Positions 19,895-28,957 of a DNA stretch of 64,000 nt are shown here, piece by piece. Source of the DNA: Pelagibacterium flavum (GTDB lineage Bacteria > Pseudomonadota > Alphaproteobacteria > Rhizobiales > Devosiaceae); the NCBI RefSeq assembly GCF_025854335.1, contig NZ_CP107716.1, positions 1 to 64,000 on the forward strand, written 5' to 3'. Made by a program: the position numbers and the translations under genes. The notes below the pieces were generated by a model that did no database searches, was not told the origin of the DNA, and worked only from the letters and a program-made list of their open reading frames with translations. Numbering within the stretch: position 1 is the stretch's first letter; each line of letters opens with the position of its first letter.

Positions 19895-20928
19895 ACGTCG
19901 AGCTTTCCTTCGGAGGCCGGGCTCTTGCCCGTTGCGCCTTCATAGGCCCTGACAATGCGCGCAACGAGAGCGTGGCGCACCACGTCCTTGTCGGTAAAGC
20001 GCGTCGTGTGAATGCCTTCGACATCGGAGAGAAGGTGGAGGGCTTCGACAAGCCCCGATTTTTCCCCGCGCGGCAGATCGACCTGGGTGGGGTCGCCGGT
20101 GATGATCATTTTCGAATTTTCGCCCAGCCGGGTCAGAAACATCTTCATCTGCATCGATGTGGTGTTCTGGGCCTCATCGAGAATGACGGCGGAATTGGCA
20201 AGGGTGCGCCCGCGCATGAAGGCGAGCGGAGCCACTTCGATGGCGCCGGACGCAATGCAGCGCTCGACCACCTCGGGCTGCATCATGTCGTAAAGCGCGT
20301 CGTAAAGGGGCCGGAGGTAGGGATCGACCTTTTCTTTCATGTCGCCGGGCAGAAAGCCCAGGCGCTCGCCCGCTTCCACCGCGGGGCGGGAGAGGATGAT
20401 GCGATTGATTTCGCCGCGCTCGAGGAGCGTCGCCGCGTGGGCGACGGCGAGATAGGTCTTGCCGGTGCCGGCCGGGCCGACGCCGAACACCATCTCGAAG
20501 CGGTCCATGGCGCGGATATAGCCATCTTGAGCCGGATTGCGGGCGACGATGGTGGCCTTGCGCGTGGCGATCTGGGCCATGCGCACCTTGCCGCGCTTTT
20601 CGAGCGTGGGGAGCGAGAGCTGGCTGTCCTCGGACTGGACCATGCGGATGACACCATCCACATCGGCGGGGCCGACGACCTTGCCCTCTTCGAGCATGTC
20701 GTAGAGCGATTCGAGCGCACGGCGCGCCTGATCGACGGCGTTGGCGCCGCCGCGCAGCATCACGTGGTTGCCGCGCGAATTGGCCTGCACCCCCAGACGC
20801 TGCTCGATGAGCGCCAGATTCTGGTCGAATTCACCGTACAATTGGGAGACGAGCCGATTGTCTTCGAACGCCAGTTCGAGATGGGCGGCGGCGGACTGGT
20901 CGGGTTGCGACCGCAAATTCCGTGTCAA
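19891..20928 (-). CDS. phoH: PhoH-like ATPase (YbeZ)
   Basis: This 345-residue P-loop ATPase of the PhoH/YbeZ family works with YbeY in RNA metabolism. The Walker A motif GPAGTGKTYLA is near residue 151, and Walker B with EAQN is in SAVILDEAQNTT. The N-terminal part (about 30-110) is KH-like, with RLGVQANSRGNHVML. The arginine-rich region VRHALVARIVRAYE is close to the C-terminus. It lies 50 bases after miaB and overlaps ybeY by 4 bases, the conserved order in many proteobacteria. Confidence 0.93.
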   Translation of the reverse strand: MTRNLRSQPDQSAAAHLELAFEDNRLVSQLYGEFDQNLALIEQRLGVQANSRGNHVMLRGGANAVDQARRALESLYDMLEEGKVVGPADVDGVIRMVQSEDSQLSLPTLEKRGKVRMAQIATRKATIVARNPAQDGYIRAMDRFEMVFGVGPAGTGKTYLAVAHAATLLERGEINRIILSRPAVEAGERLGFLPGDMKEKVDPYLRPLYDALYDMMQPEVVERCIASGAIEVAPLAFMRGRTLANSAVILDEAQNTTSMQMKMFLTRLGENSKMIITGDPTQVDLPRGEKSGLVEALHLLSDVEGIHTTRFTDKDVVRHALVARIVRAYEGATGKSPASEGKLDV

Positions 20929-20978
20929 ACGCGATGGCTCCAGGGAAGCGTTGCGACTCTTAACGAGTAGTAAAGCTA

Positions 20979-22364
20979 TCAGACCGCGATTCGATCCGCT
21001 GTGACAATTGTGCCTTCGAGCGAATTTTTTGCCTGGGCGATGATTTCGACCGGCAGGATCTGGCCGATCAGGCTCTGATCGGCGCTGATGTGCACCGCCT
21101 GCAGATAGGGCGAACGGCCCGCCACCTGGCCGGGATTGCGGCCGGGCTTTTCGATCAGAACCGGCAGGGTCATGCCCACACAGCCTGCATTGAAAGCCTG
21201 AGACTGGCGTGTGATCTCGGCCTGCAGAATTTCGAGGCGCTCGGCTTTGACGTGTTCTTCGATCTGATTGTCCATTTCCGCACCCGGCGTGCCCGGGCGG
21301 GTGGAATATTTGAACGAGAAGGCCGAGGCGTAGCCGATCTTTTTGACCATATCCACTGTCGCTTCGAAATCGGCATCGGTCTCACCAGGGAAACCGACGA
21401 TGAAATCGCCCGAGAGCGCCATATCGGGGCGGGCGGCGCGAATGCGGTCGATGATCTCGAAATATTCGGCAGCGGTGTGGCGACGGTTCATGGCTTTGAG
21501 GATCCGATCCGAGCCCGACTGCACCGGCAGATGGAGATAGGGCATCAACTGGGGCAGATCGCGGTGCGCGGCGATCAACTCGTCATCCATGTCGCGTGGA
21601 TGGGACGTGGTATAGCGGATGCGCTCGATGCCATCGATTTCAGCCAGCATGTGGCAGAGCGCGCCAAGGCTGACGCTTTGGCCATTATCGCCCAGCCCGT
21701 GATAGGCGTTGACGTTCTGGCCCAAAAGGGTGATCTCGCGCACCCCTGCATCGGCCAGACCACGCGCCTCGGCGCGAACCTGTGCCACGGGGCGGGAGAC
21801 TTCGGCGCCGCGGGTATAGGGGACGACGCAGAACGAGCAGAATTTGTCGCACCCTTCCTGAACGGTCAGGAAGGCGGTGAGGCCGCGGGAAATGGTCACT
21901 TCCTTTTTGGCAGCCGGAAGATGGGCGAACTTGTCTTCCTCGGGGAAATCGGTGTCGATGACCCGGCCTTTCTGGGCCTTGGAGAGGAGTTCGGGCAGGC
22001 GGTGATAGGATTGCGGGCCAAAGACCAGATCCACCGCCGGAGCGCGGGCCATGATCTCCTCGCCCTCGGCCTGGGCGACGCAGCCGGCGACGCCGATCAG
22101 CATCTTTTTGGCGCCGGGCTCACGTTCGTTGCGGAAATCGCGAATGCGGCCGAGTTCGGAATAGACCTTTTCGGCGGCCTTTTCGCGAATGTGGCAGGTG
22201 TTCAATAGCACCAGATCGGCCTCGCCCATCTCGGACGTCGGCGTATAGCCGTGCGGGGCCAGCGCGTCGGTCATCCGATCGCTGTCATAGACGTTCATCT
22301 GGCAGCCATAGGTCTTGATGAAGACCTTCTTGGCGTTGGGGAGATCTGGCTGTTTGTCGCTCAT
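20979..22364 (-). CDS. miaB: tRNA-2-methylthio-N6-isopentenyladenosine37 synthase MiaB
   Basis: MiaB is a radical-SAM methylthiotransferase that modifies A37 of tRNAs reading codons starting with U. The N-terminal UPF0004 domain has the cluster cysteines in [24 protein letters not shown] and [11 protein letters not shown]. The radical SAM motif is [15 protein letters not shown] near residue 171. The C-terminal TRAM domain ends [14 protein letters not shown]... with VTADRIAV. Length (461 residues) is normal. plsC precedes it after a 9-base gap. Confidence 0.96.
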   Translation of the reverse strand: MSDKQPDLPNAKKVFIKTYGCQMNVYDSDRMTDALAPHGYTPTSEMGEADLVLLNTCHIREKAAEKVYSELGRIRDFRNEREPGAKKMLIGVAGCVAQAEGEEIMARAPAVDLVFGPQSYHRLPELLSKAQKGRVIDTDFPEEDKFAHLPAAKKEVTISRGLTAFLTVQEGCDKFCSFCVVPYTRGAEVSRPVAQVRAEARGLADAGVREITLLGQNVNAYHGLGDNGQSVSLGALCHMLAEIDGIERIRYTTSHPRDMDDELIAAHRDLPQLMPYLHLPVQSGSDRILKAMNRRHTAAEYFEIIDRIRAARPDMALSGDFIVGFPGETDADFEATVDMVKKIGYASAFSFKYSTRPGTPGAEMDNQIEEHVKAERLEILQAEITRQSQAFNAGCVGMTLPVLIEKPGRNPGQVAGRSPYLQAVHISADQSLIGQILPVEIIAQAKNSLEGTIVTADRIAV

Positions 22365-22373
22365 GGGCGCGGT

Positions 22374-23153
22374 TTACACCACTTCCCCGTCCTTTGGCAA
22401 AGGGTCAGCGCGATTGAGGGCATTGAGCATGGCGCGGACTTCGGTTTCGGCCCATTTGGCGTTGCGTTTGCGGTCATCGGTCGCTGGGAGGGGAGCGCCG
22501 AAGGCGAGGACGACGTCCTTGGGGCCCGATTTGAGGATGGCGCCGAGATTGTCGCCGATGCCCATATCGCCGATCCAGGCGACCTGGCGGCGCTCGGGGC
22601 GTGAGAGGGGGAGGCCGGAGATTTTGGTGTAGGCGATGGCAAGGGGCTGGATTTTGGCGCCGTCCTTTATGGCGCCCATCAGCGCCGAGCGGAACGGAAG
22701 GACGTGGGTGCCGATGCCGGAGGTGCCTTCGGCAAAGAGCAGGACCGGAACGTCTTGGGCAATGCGGGTGCTCATCTCGCCTGCCGTGCGGCGGGTGTCG
22801 GTGCGTCGGGTGCGATTGACGAATATGGTCTTGTGCAGACCGGCCAGGGTCCCGATTACGGGCCAGTGGGCGACGTCGGATTTGGCGACGAAGCTGACAG
22901 GGAATTTGCTGGCCACTGCAACGATATCGAGCCAACCGATATGGTTGGCGACCAGGAGGACCGGGCCTTTTGCAAGAGGTTGGCCGGCCAGAGATACACG
23001 CAGACCGAGGCCCAACGCGAGCAGTTTGAAAAAGATCGAAGGCAAAAGCTGCCATCCGGGGAGGCACAGCTTCACGAGAACAAACTGGACCGGCAGACCG
23101 ACCAGCGTGAAGGGCAGGACGATGAGCGCCAGGAAGGCGAGGCGCAAGGCCAT
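22374..23153 (-). CDS. 1-acyl-sn-glycerol-3-phosphate acyltransferase (PlsC type)
   Basis: A 259-residue lysophospholipid acyltransferase. An N-terminal hydrophobic segment anchors it to the membrane. The catalytic HX4D motif appears as NHIGWLD near residue 91, and the acyl-acceptor motif FAEGTSGIGTHVLPFR follows about 70 residues later. It acylates lysophosphatidic acid or related lysolipids, including possibly lyso-ornithine lipid (OlsA-like). It is sandwiched between fur and miaB with gaps of 9-11 bases, so it is cotranscribed with them. Confidence 0.9.
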   Translation of the reverse strand: MALRLAFLALIVLPFTLVGLPVQFVLVKLCLPGWQLLPSIFFKLLALGLGLRVSLAGQPLAKGPVLLVANHIGWLDIVAVASKFPVSFVAKSDVAHWPVIGTLAGLHKTIFVNRTRRTDTRRTAGEMSTRIAQDVPVLLFAEGTSGIGTHVLPFRSALMGAIKDGAKIQPLAIAYTKISGLPLSRPERRQVAWIGDMGIGDNLGAILKSGPKDVVLAFGAPLPATDDRKRNAKWAETEVRAMLNALNRADPLPKDGEVV

Positions 23154-23164
23154 GAGGGTTGGCC

Positions 23165-23602
23165 TTAGCTGTCCTTGTCTTTCAAGGGGACCGCGTAGAG
23201 TTCGAGGCGGTGATCGACGAGCTTGTAGCCGAATTTTTTCGCAATCAGTTCCTGGATGGCCTCGATCTCCTCATTGCGGAACTCGATGACCTTGCCCGAG
23301 CGGATATCGATCAGATGGTCGTGGTGCTCGTCGGGGATCTGCTCGAACCGGGCGCGGCCGTCCTTGAAATCGTGTTTGGTGACCAGCCCGGCTTCTTCAA
23401 ACAAATTGACCGTACGATAGACGGTCGAGAGGGAAATGCGCGGATCGACGGCAGAGGCGCGGCGGTAGAGTTCCTCGACGTCGGGATGGTCGGTGGCCGC
23501 TTCAAGGACACGGGCGATCACCCGGCGCTGGTCGGTCATGCGCATGTTGCGCGCCACGCATTGCTCTTCAAGCGTTGCTTCGGTGAAAGGCTCGTTGCCC
23601 AT
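23165..23602 (-). CDS. fur: Fur family metalloregulator (Fur/Mur)
   Basis: A 145-residue Fur-family repressor. The winged helix has RMTDQRRVIARVLE and SLSTVYRTVNLFEEAGLV. The metal-binding sensor segment is HHDHLIDIRSGKVIEF, and a second His site is in KLVDHRLELYAVPL. No CxxC zinc site is seen, in keeping with alphaproteobacterial Fur/Mur. In rhizobia the gene at this location responds to manganese (Mur), which I infer here. ATG at 23602 was preferred over one five codons upstream because GAGG lies at the right distance. Confidence 0.9.
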   Translation of the reverse strand: MGNEPFTEATLEEQCVARNMRMTDQRRVIARVLEAATDHPDVEELYRRASAVDPRISLSTVYRTVNLFEEAGLVTKHDFKDGRARFEQIPDEHHDHLIDIRSGKVIEFRNEEIEAIQELIAKKFGYKLVDHRLELYAVPLKDKDS

Positions 23603-23640
23603 GCCCGCCTCGCGCATCTGTCCGGTTTGGAGAGATCGGG

Positions 23641-24120
23641 TTAGCCGATCGGGGCAGCCATGACAAGGGCGGTCGCGGCGCTGCCATCGGGCTTTGGGTA
23701 ATAGCCCTTGCGGGTGCCGATATCGGCAAAGCCGAAGCGGCGGTAGAGCGCGATGGCCGAGGCGTTGGTTTCATCGACCTCGAGGAAAAGGGTTCTGACC
23801 GGGCTCATGGTCAAATCGGCGATGGCCGCGGCCAGCAGCGCGCGGCCCAGCCCGCGGCCACGCTTTTTGGGGTCGACCGCGATGGTGAGCAATTCGGCTT
23901 CATCGCCCGCGATACGCAGCATGGCAAAGCCGGAAATGTTGCGTTTGGCGTCGGTCGCGACATAGGCGGGCGTGGTCTTGGGATCGGCAAGATAGACTTC
24001 GAAATCGGCAACCGGCCAGCCGCGGTAAAAGCCTTGCGCGTGCAGTTTTGCCAGGGCGGGCGCGTCGTCGATCTCAGCGCGGGCGATGTGAAGGCCGCCC
24101 GGGGCAACCCAGAAATTCAT
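23641..24120 (-). CDS. rimI: Ribosomal protein S18-alanine N-acetyltransferase
   Basis: A 159-residue GNAT protein. The acetyl-CoA loop KKRGRGLGRALL is near residue 87, with LEVDETNASAIALYRRFGF as motif B. The latter resembles the RimI signature. It acetylates the N-terminus of ribosomal protein S18. Its start overlaps the tsaB stop by 4 bases, the tsaB-rimI pairing seen in many bacteria. It is in the same direction as fur, with a 38-base gap. Confidence 0.9.
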   Translation of the reverse strand: MNFWVAPGGLHIARAEIDDAPALAKLHAQGFYRGWPVADFEVYLADPKTTPAYVATDAKRNISGFAMLRIAGDEAELLTIAVDPKKRGRGLGRALLAAAIADLTMSPVRTLFLEVDETNASAIALYRRFGFADIGTRKGYYPKPDGSAATALVMAAPIG

Positions 24121-24713
24121 TTGCGCGCCACTCCGAACCCGAGCTGGGGCTTGGCGTCGGCCGCACGGATATAGGTGGGATCGGCCGGAAAGTCGCTGGC
24201 GCGGGCCCGTGAGGCAAATGCCGCCATCAATCCGATATCGATCATCGGATCGTCGGGGGTGGTGCGCGAGGCAATCTGGAGGATCTGCTTGAGATCGACA
24301 AGGTCGGCCTTGTCACGCGGTTTGCCCGGCGCTGAAAAGCTCTGGCGATAGGCTTCGCCGCGCTTGGCATCGACGATCAGCTCGCTTGGCCCCTCGTGCG
24401 AGAGCGAAAGGGCGAGCAGCGAGGGGATGCCGATGACCGGGATGTCGAGCGCGACGCCGAGCCCGCGGGCCGTGGAAAGCCCGATACGCAGGCCGGTGAA
24501 TGAGCCGGGGCCCGTGGTGACGGCGACGCGGTTGAGCGATTGATAGGTCAGCCCGCAGCGGTCGAGCAGTGCGCCGATGGCGCCGAAGATGATTTCAGCA
24601 TGGCCCTTGGCGACATCGGCAATTTCGGTTTCGACGCTGCCGTTCGATAAGACAAGCGCCAGTTGCAGGCGTTCGCGGGCGGTATCGATGGCAAGGGTCA
24701 CGGGCGTGCTCAT
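24117..24713 (-). CDS. tsaB: tRNA threonylcarbamoyladenosine biosynthesis protein TsaB
   Basis: TsaB is the ASKHA-fold partner of TsaD in t6A37 synthesis. The 198-residue product begins MSTPVTLAIDTARERLQLAL and has the family segments VTTGPGSFTGLRIGLSTARGLG near residue 68 and the KRGEAYRQSF stretch. The twelve additional upstream codons run into the preceding terminator region and were dropped. It is the first gene of the minus-strand run that includes rimI, fur, plsC, miaB and phoH. Confidence 0.92.
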   Translation of the reverse strand: MSTPVTLAIDTARERLQLALVLSNGSVETEIADVAKGHAEIIFGAIGALLDRCGLTYQSLNRVAVTTGPGSFTGLRIGLSTARGLGVALDIPVIGIPSLLALSLSHEGPSELIVDAKRGEAYRQSFSAPGKPRDKADLVDLKQILQIASRTTPDDPMIDIGLMAAFASRARASDFPADPTYIRAADAKPQLGFGVARK

Positions 24714-24738
24714 ACCGATTTCGATAGGCCGAAACGAC

Positions 24739-24773
24739 AAACCCCGCAAGCTGTTTGGAGCTTGCGGGGTTTT
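24739..24773 (-). terminator. Intrinsic terminator of nfu
   Basis: The stem AAACCCCGCAAGCT pairs with AGCTTGCGGGGTTT around a short loop. T-tracts on both sides are compatible with termination of the minus-strand nfu transcript before tsaB. Confidence 0.85.
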
Positions 24774-24826
24774 GGTATGGCCGCATTTGCAGCCAGTAAG
24801 GCGTGAGGCCTAACTGATTGATAATA

Positions 24827-25393
24827 TTATATTTGCTGGACCTGTTCGACGCCGGGGACGAAGTGGCGGAGCAGGTTTTCGATGCCCGATTTCAACGTTG
24901 CGGTCGAGGAGGGGCAGCCCGAGCAGGCGCCCTGCATGTGCAGGAAGACGGTGCCTTCCTTATAGCCCTTGAAGGTGATGTCGCCGCCGTCCATGGCGAC
25001 CGCGGGGCGGACGCGGGTGGCGAGGAGTTCCTTGATGACCTCAACGGTTTCGGCGTCGTCATCTTCAAAAAATTCATCGCCCGTATCGACCGGTTCGGAC
25101 GCTGCGCCTTCGGCGAGGATGGGCTTGCCGCTCATGAAATGTTCCATGACCGCGCCGAGGATGGCGGGCTTTATGTGAGCCCAATCAATGGCTTCGCCCT
25201 TGGTGACCGACACGAAATCGGAGCCCAGGAACACGCCCGAAACGCCATCGACCGAGAAAAGCGCCGAGGCGAGCGGAGAAATTCGGGCCATATCGGCGTC
25301 GCGGAAATCACGCGGCTCGCCGGGCAAAACCTCGCGGCCGGGGAGGAATTTGAGCGTCGCCGGATTGGGCGTCACTTCGGTCTGAATGAACAT
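24827..25393 (-). CDS. NifU family Fe-S scaffold/carrier protein (Nfu)
   Basis: A 188-residue Fe-S cluster carrier. The N-terminal Nfu_N domain starts MFIQTEVTPNPATLKFLPG, and the C-terminal NifU domain has the cluster-binding CxxC in GACSGCPSS near residue 155. Such proteins pass clusters to apo-enzymes under stress or as part of the ISC/SUF systems. Five extra codons upstream lack family similarity. Uncoupled from the uspA gene by about 135 bases. Confidence 0.93.
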   Translation of the reverse strand: MFIQTEVTPNPATLKFLPGREVLPGEPRDFRDADMARISPLASALFSVDGVSGVFLGSDFVSVTKGEAIDWAHIKPAILGAVMEHFMSGKPILAEGAASEPVDTGDEFFEDDDAETVEVIKELLATRVRPAVAMDGGDITFKGYKEGTVFLHMQGACSGCPSSTATLKSGIENLLRHFVPGVEQVQQI

Positions 25394-25529
25394 TTTTCCG
25401 CCTCTCAAGGCTCTTTAGAACTATTCCAAGTTGGTTTGGAAGATAGTCCTTTTGCGGATAAATGCAAGGGGCTGACGCCCAGTGTACCCTCGGTGCATTT
25501 GACCCCCACGCCCAGTGGACAGGGCAATT

Positions 25530-26024
25530 TCAGCACAGTGCGGCGAGATCGGCGTCCGAAATCGTGCCCGGGACCACGGTAACCGGCACGCGAAACGCGT
25601 TGGCACCGCGCGCCGCGATCGAGGCGACGAGGGGACCGGGGCCTTCAGACGAATCGGCGGCGGCGAGAACGAGAATGGCGACTGCGGGGTCTTCGGCGAT
25701 CTGGGCCTCGATGGCGTCGGTCTTCTTGCCTTCGCGAATCACGCGTTCGACGTTGATCGAACCGAAGGCGGCGATGTTGGCGGCGTAGCGGGCCTGCAGC
25801 GCCTCGATATTTTCATAGGCCTCGGCGCGCATCACTTCCTCGACGCCCAGCCAGTGCTGGAAATTGTCGGGTTCGATGATCGAGAGCAAGACCACGGTGC
25901 CGCCTGTGCGGCGGACGCGCAGGGCGGCAAAGGTGACCGCCTTGGCGCATTCGGGGCTTTCATCCACGACGACCAGAAACTTGCGTTTGTATTCGTCGTC
26001 GTAGCGATCCTGGGTGTCGGGCAA
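25530..26024 (-). CDS. Universal stress protein (UspA family)
   Basis: A 164-residue single Usp domain. The N-terminus FLVVVDESPECAKAVTFAA and the ATP-binding style C-terminus LVLAAADSSEGPGPLVASIA, followed by VPVTVVPG, match the family. The nucleotide-binding glycine pattern is only partly conserved, so ATP binding is uncertain. Usp proteins support survival under stress. It lies between nfu and trpS and is transcribed in the same direction, without overlap. Confidence 0.88.
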   Translation of the reverse strand: MPDTQDRYDDEYKRKFLVVVDESPECAKAVTFAALRVRRTGGTVVLLSIIEPDNFQHWLGVEEVMRAEAYENIEALQARYAANIAAFGSINVERVIREGKKTDAIEAQIAEDPAVAILVLAAADSSEGPGPLVASIAARGANAFRVPVTVVPGTISDADLAALC

Positions 26025-26057
26025 GCGCTTTTGTCCGGAGCTGATTTAGGGAGGACG

Positions 26058-26097
26058 ATGCTGCCACAGCGCGCGACGGGCGCGCAAGTGGCAGCAT
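26058..26097 (-). terminator. Strong hairpin after trpS
   Basis: The stem ATGCTGCCAC pairs with GTGGCAGCAT, with an inner GCGCGC/GCGCGC stem. It lies 16 bases past the trpS stop. No T-run follows, so an intrinsic terminator is only probable. Confidence 0.55.
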
Positions 26098-26112
26098 GAA
26101 GCTCAATTATGG

Positions 26113-27147
26113 TCAGCGAATGAAGCCGACGATGTCGCGGACTTCGAGCATGGTCTTTGCGGCGATCTCGCGGGCCCTGTCGGCGCCATTGCGCAGGATG
26201 GTTTCGATCTGGGCCAGATCGGCGACCAGCCGGCGCATTTCGGCGGCCTGGGGGGCAAGGACCGAAACGGCGAGATCGGCAAGGGCGGGCTTGAAGGCGC
26301 CGAACCCCTGTCCGCCAAATTCGGCCAGCACCTCGGCCACCGATTTGTCCGAAAGCGCCGCGTAGATGCCGACCAGATTGGCGGCCTCGGGGCGGTTTTC
26401 GAGGCCCTTTTCCTCACTGGGCAACGCGTCGGCGTCGGACTTGGCCTTCTTGATCTTTTTGGTGATCGTTTCGGCGTCGTCCATCAGATAGATGGTGGCC
26501 ATATCCGAAGAGGATTCGGATTTGCTCATCTTTTTCGTGCCGTCGCGCAGGCTCATCACTCGCGTCGCCGGGCCGGTGATGACCGGTTCGGGCAGCGGGA
26601 AATAATCCTCGTCAAAGCCATTGGCAGCGATCGAAGACGCAAAGTCGTGATTGAACTTGGCGGCGATGTCGCGGGACAGTTCGAGATGCTGTTTCTGGTC
26701 GTCGCCGACCGGAACGTGGGTGCCCTTGTAGAGCAGGATGTCCGCGGCCATCAGCGAGGGATAGGCGAACAGGCCCAGCGAGACATTTTCGGAGTTTTTG
26801 CCCGCCTTGTCCTTGAACTGGGTCATGCGGCTCATCCAGCCCATGCGCGCCACGCAATTGAAAATCCAGGCCAGTTCGGCGTGTTCGGCGACCTGGGACT
26901 GGTTGAAGATGATGTGGGCGGTCGGATCGACGCCAGCCGCGATGTAGGCGGCGGCGATTTCATAGGTCCAGCGCTTGAGATCGGCGGGGTCCTGCCAGAC
27001 GGTGATCGCATGCATATCGACGACGCAATAGATGCACTCGAAATCGTTCTGCAGCGGCACGAAACGGCGGATGGCGCCGAGATAATTGCCGAGGTGCAGA
27101 TCGCCCGAGGGCTTGATGCCGGAAAAGACGCGATCGGTGAAAGGCAT
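26113..27147 (-). CDS. trpS: Tryptophan--tRNA ligase
   Basis: Class Ic aminoacyl-tRNA synthetase that charges tRNA-Trp. The 344-residue protein has the HIGH-type motif [12 protein letters not shown] near residue 14 and the KMSKS motif in [11 protein letters not shown] near residue 203. Family blocks include [19 protein letters not shown] and [17 protein letters not shown]. Length is normal. The upstream gap holds a palindromic repeat and murJ. Confidence 0.96.
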   Translation of the reverse strand: MPFTDRVFSGIKPSGDLHLGNYLGAIRRFVPLQNDFECIYCVVDMHAITVWQDPADLKRWTYEIAAAYIAAGVDPTAHIIFNQSQVAEHAELAWIFNCVARMGWMSRMTQFKDKAGKNSENVSLGLFAYPSLMAADILLYKGTHVPVGDDQKQHLELSRDIAAKFNHDFASSIAANGFDEDYFPLPEPVITGPATRVMSLRDGTKKMSKSESSSDMATIYLMDDAETITKKIKKAKSDADALPSEEKGLENRPEAANLVGIYAALSDKSVAEVLAEFGGQGFGAFKPALADLAVSVLAPQAAEMRRLVADLAQIETILRNGADRAREIAAKTMLEVRDIVGFIR

Positions 27148-27206
27148 TGGACTTATGGTCCCTTGGATATCTGGACGAAAGAAATGCCCGCGAGCGGGCC
27201 GGGAAA

Positions 27207-27316
27207 GGGTTTAGATCAAATCCGCCTTTCATGGAAACGCGGATTTGATCTAGATCCTTGTTTTGTCGCCCGTCCGAACCGCAAAACCGATTCCACTTTT
27301 GCTGGACGCGCTTTAG
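27207..27316. repeat. Palindromic repeat with AGATCAAATCCGC arms (copy D)
   Basis: The arms AGATCAAATCCGC and GCGGATTTGATCT flank a short loop. They are followed by a TTTGTCGCCCGTCCGAACCG module and CACTTTTGCTGGACGCGCTT, which belongs to the CAAAAGTGG repeat family. The right end abuts the murJ stop codon. The arrangement is similar to palindromic repeats seen in other Hyphomicrobiales. Confidence 0.7.
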
Positions 27317-27320
27317 AGCC

Positions 27321-28883
27321 TTAGCGCCGCCGCCGCAAGCGCGCGAGGATCGCGCCGAGCGGCTGGACGCCCGTTACGTGCAGGAGCGCGAAATAAAGGC
27401 CAGCGCCCAGAACGCAGATGGCGAGCAGGGCCAGCGCCTGAAGCGGGAAGAAAAAGCCCGGCGCGAATGCCGGTCCGGCGAGCGTGGCCAGGCCCCACAG
27501 CGCCAGACCCATGCCAACGGCGACGGCCAGCGTGCCGGCAAGGGCCAGACCCTCGGGCCGCGCGAGCCGGAAATGGCCGCGCCGGGCCAGAAGCACGGCG
27601 AGCAGGCCCACATTGACCCAGGCCGAAGTCGAGGTGGCCAGCGCGATGCCGATATGCTCGAGATGGGGGAAGAGGACCAATGACAGGGCGATATTGACGA
27701 CCAGCGACACCCCGGCAATGAGCGTTGGGGTCTTGGTGTCCTTGCGCGAAAAGAACCCCGGCTGGAGGACGCGCACCAGAACGAAAGCCGGCAGGCCGAG
27801 CGAGAACCCCATAAGGGTGTGGGAGACAGCGCGTGTTGCCGCCGCGTCAAAGGCGCCGCGCTCGAACAGGACCCGCACGATGGGTTCGGCCAGCGTAAAG
27901 AGCGCGATCGCGGCGGGCAGGGTGAGAACCATGGAGAGTTGGAGAGCCTGGCTTTGCGAGGCGCGCGCCTCGATCTCGCGGCCCGACGAGAGATGGCGCG
28001 AGAGCTCGGGGAGCAGGACCGTGCCGATGGCGATGCCGATAATGCCCAAGGGAAGCTGATAGAGCCGGTCGGCATTGGCGATAATGGCGATGGCGGCATC
28101 GGCCTGGGAGGCGATGACGGTGCCTACGAACACATTGATCTGGATGATGCCGCCCGCCGCGATGGCCGGAAGGGCGAGCAGCCAGAAGCGGCGCACTTCG
28201 TCAGTATAGCGCGGCATGCCGATGGCCGGCAGGAACCCGGCGCGGCGGATGGTGAAAAACACCAGCGCCAATTGCGCAACGCCGCCCGTCATGGCGGCGA
28301 CCCCGAGCCAGAAGGCTACATCGGCGGGGTTTTCCAGCGTCCAGATGGCAAGGGGAACCAGAACGGCGATGTTGACGAGGTTCAAAAGCACCGGGGCGAA
28401 GGCAGCGGCAAAGAATCTTCCCAGCGAATTGAGGATCGCGCCATAGGCCGCCATGAGCGACATGCAGGCGAGATAGGGGAACATGATGCGCGAGAGAAAG
28501 ACCGTCAGCTCGAACTTTTCGGGATCGCCCACAAAGCCGGGGACGAACACCGTCATCACCGGCTCCATGAAGATTTCGGCGAGGATGGTGACGATCAGAA
28601 TGGCAGCGACCAGCCAGCTCATGATGCGGCCGGCCAGCTTTTTGGCCCCGTCCGCGCCATCGGTTTCCAGCGCGCCGGAAAACATGGGCACGAAGGCGGT
28701 GTTGAACGCCCCTTCAGCAAACAGGCGCCGGAACAGATTGGGCAGGCGGAAGGCGGCCTGGAAGGCATCGGCCGCGGGGCCGATGCCGAGCACGGCGGCG
28801 ATCAGCGCGTCACGGACAAAGCCGAAAATGCGCGAGAGGAGGGTAAGCCCGCCGACCGACATGGTGTTGCGGAAAAGGCTCAT
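27321..28883 (-). CDS. murJ: Lipid II flippase MurJ
   Basis: MurJ flips lipid II across the inner membrane for peptidoglycan synthesis. The 520-residue protein is strongly hydrophobic throughout with about 14 membrane segments. The N-terminus GGLTLLSRIFGFVRDALIAA and the loop RLPNLFRRLFAEGAFNTAFVPMFS are MVF/MurJ signatures. C-terminal blocks such as QPGFFSRKDTKTP are also typical. It is 437 bases or so from glnD, in the same direction, with repeats between. Confidence 0.95.
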   Translation of the reverse strand: MSLFRNTMSVGGLTLLSRIFGFVRDALIAAVLGIGPAADAFQAAFRLPNLFRRLFAEGAFNTAFVPMFSGALETDGADGAKKLAGRIMSWLVAAILIVTILAEIFMEPVMTVFVPGFVGDPEKFELTVFLSRIMFPYLACMSLMAAYGAILNSLGRFFAAAFAPVLLNLVNIAVLVPLAIWTLENPADVAFWLGVAAMTGGVAQLALVFFTIRRAGFLPAIGMPRYTDEVRRFWLLALPAIAAGGIIQINVFVGTVIASQADAAIAIIANADRLYQLPLGIIGIAIGTVLLPELSRHLSSGREIEARASQSQALQLSMVLTLPAAIALFTLAEPIVRVLFERGAFDAAATRAVSHTLMGFSLGLPAFVLVRVLQPGFFSRKDTKTPTLIAGVSLVVNIALSLVLFPHLEHIGIALATSTSAWVNVGLLAVLLARRGHFRLARPEGLALAGTLAVAVGMGLALWGLATLAGPAFAPGFFFPLQALALLAICVLGAGLYFALLHVTGVQPLGAILARLRRRR

Positions 28884-28957
28884 GGGCGGGGTGGCTCGGA
28901 GGCGGGATGGCCGGAAGGGAAAAGAGTCCTTTCACGCGCTGGACGGCGTGCCGATTC

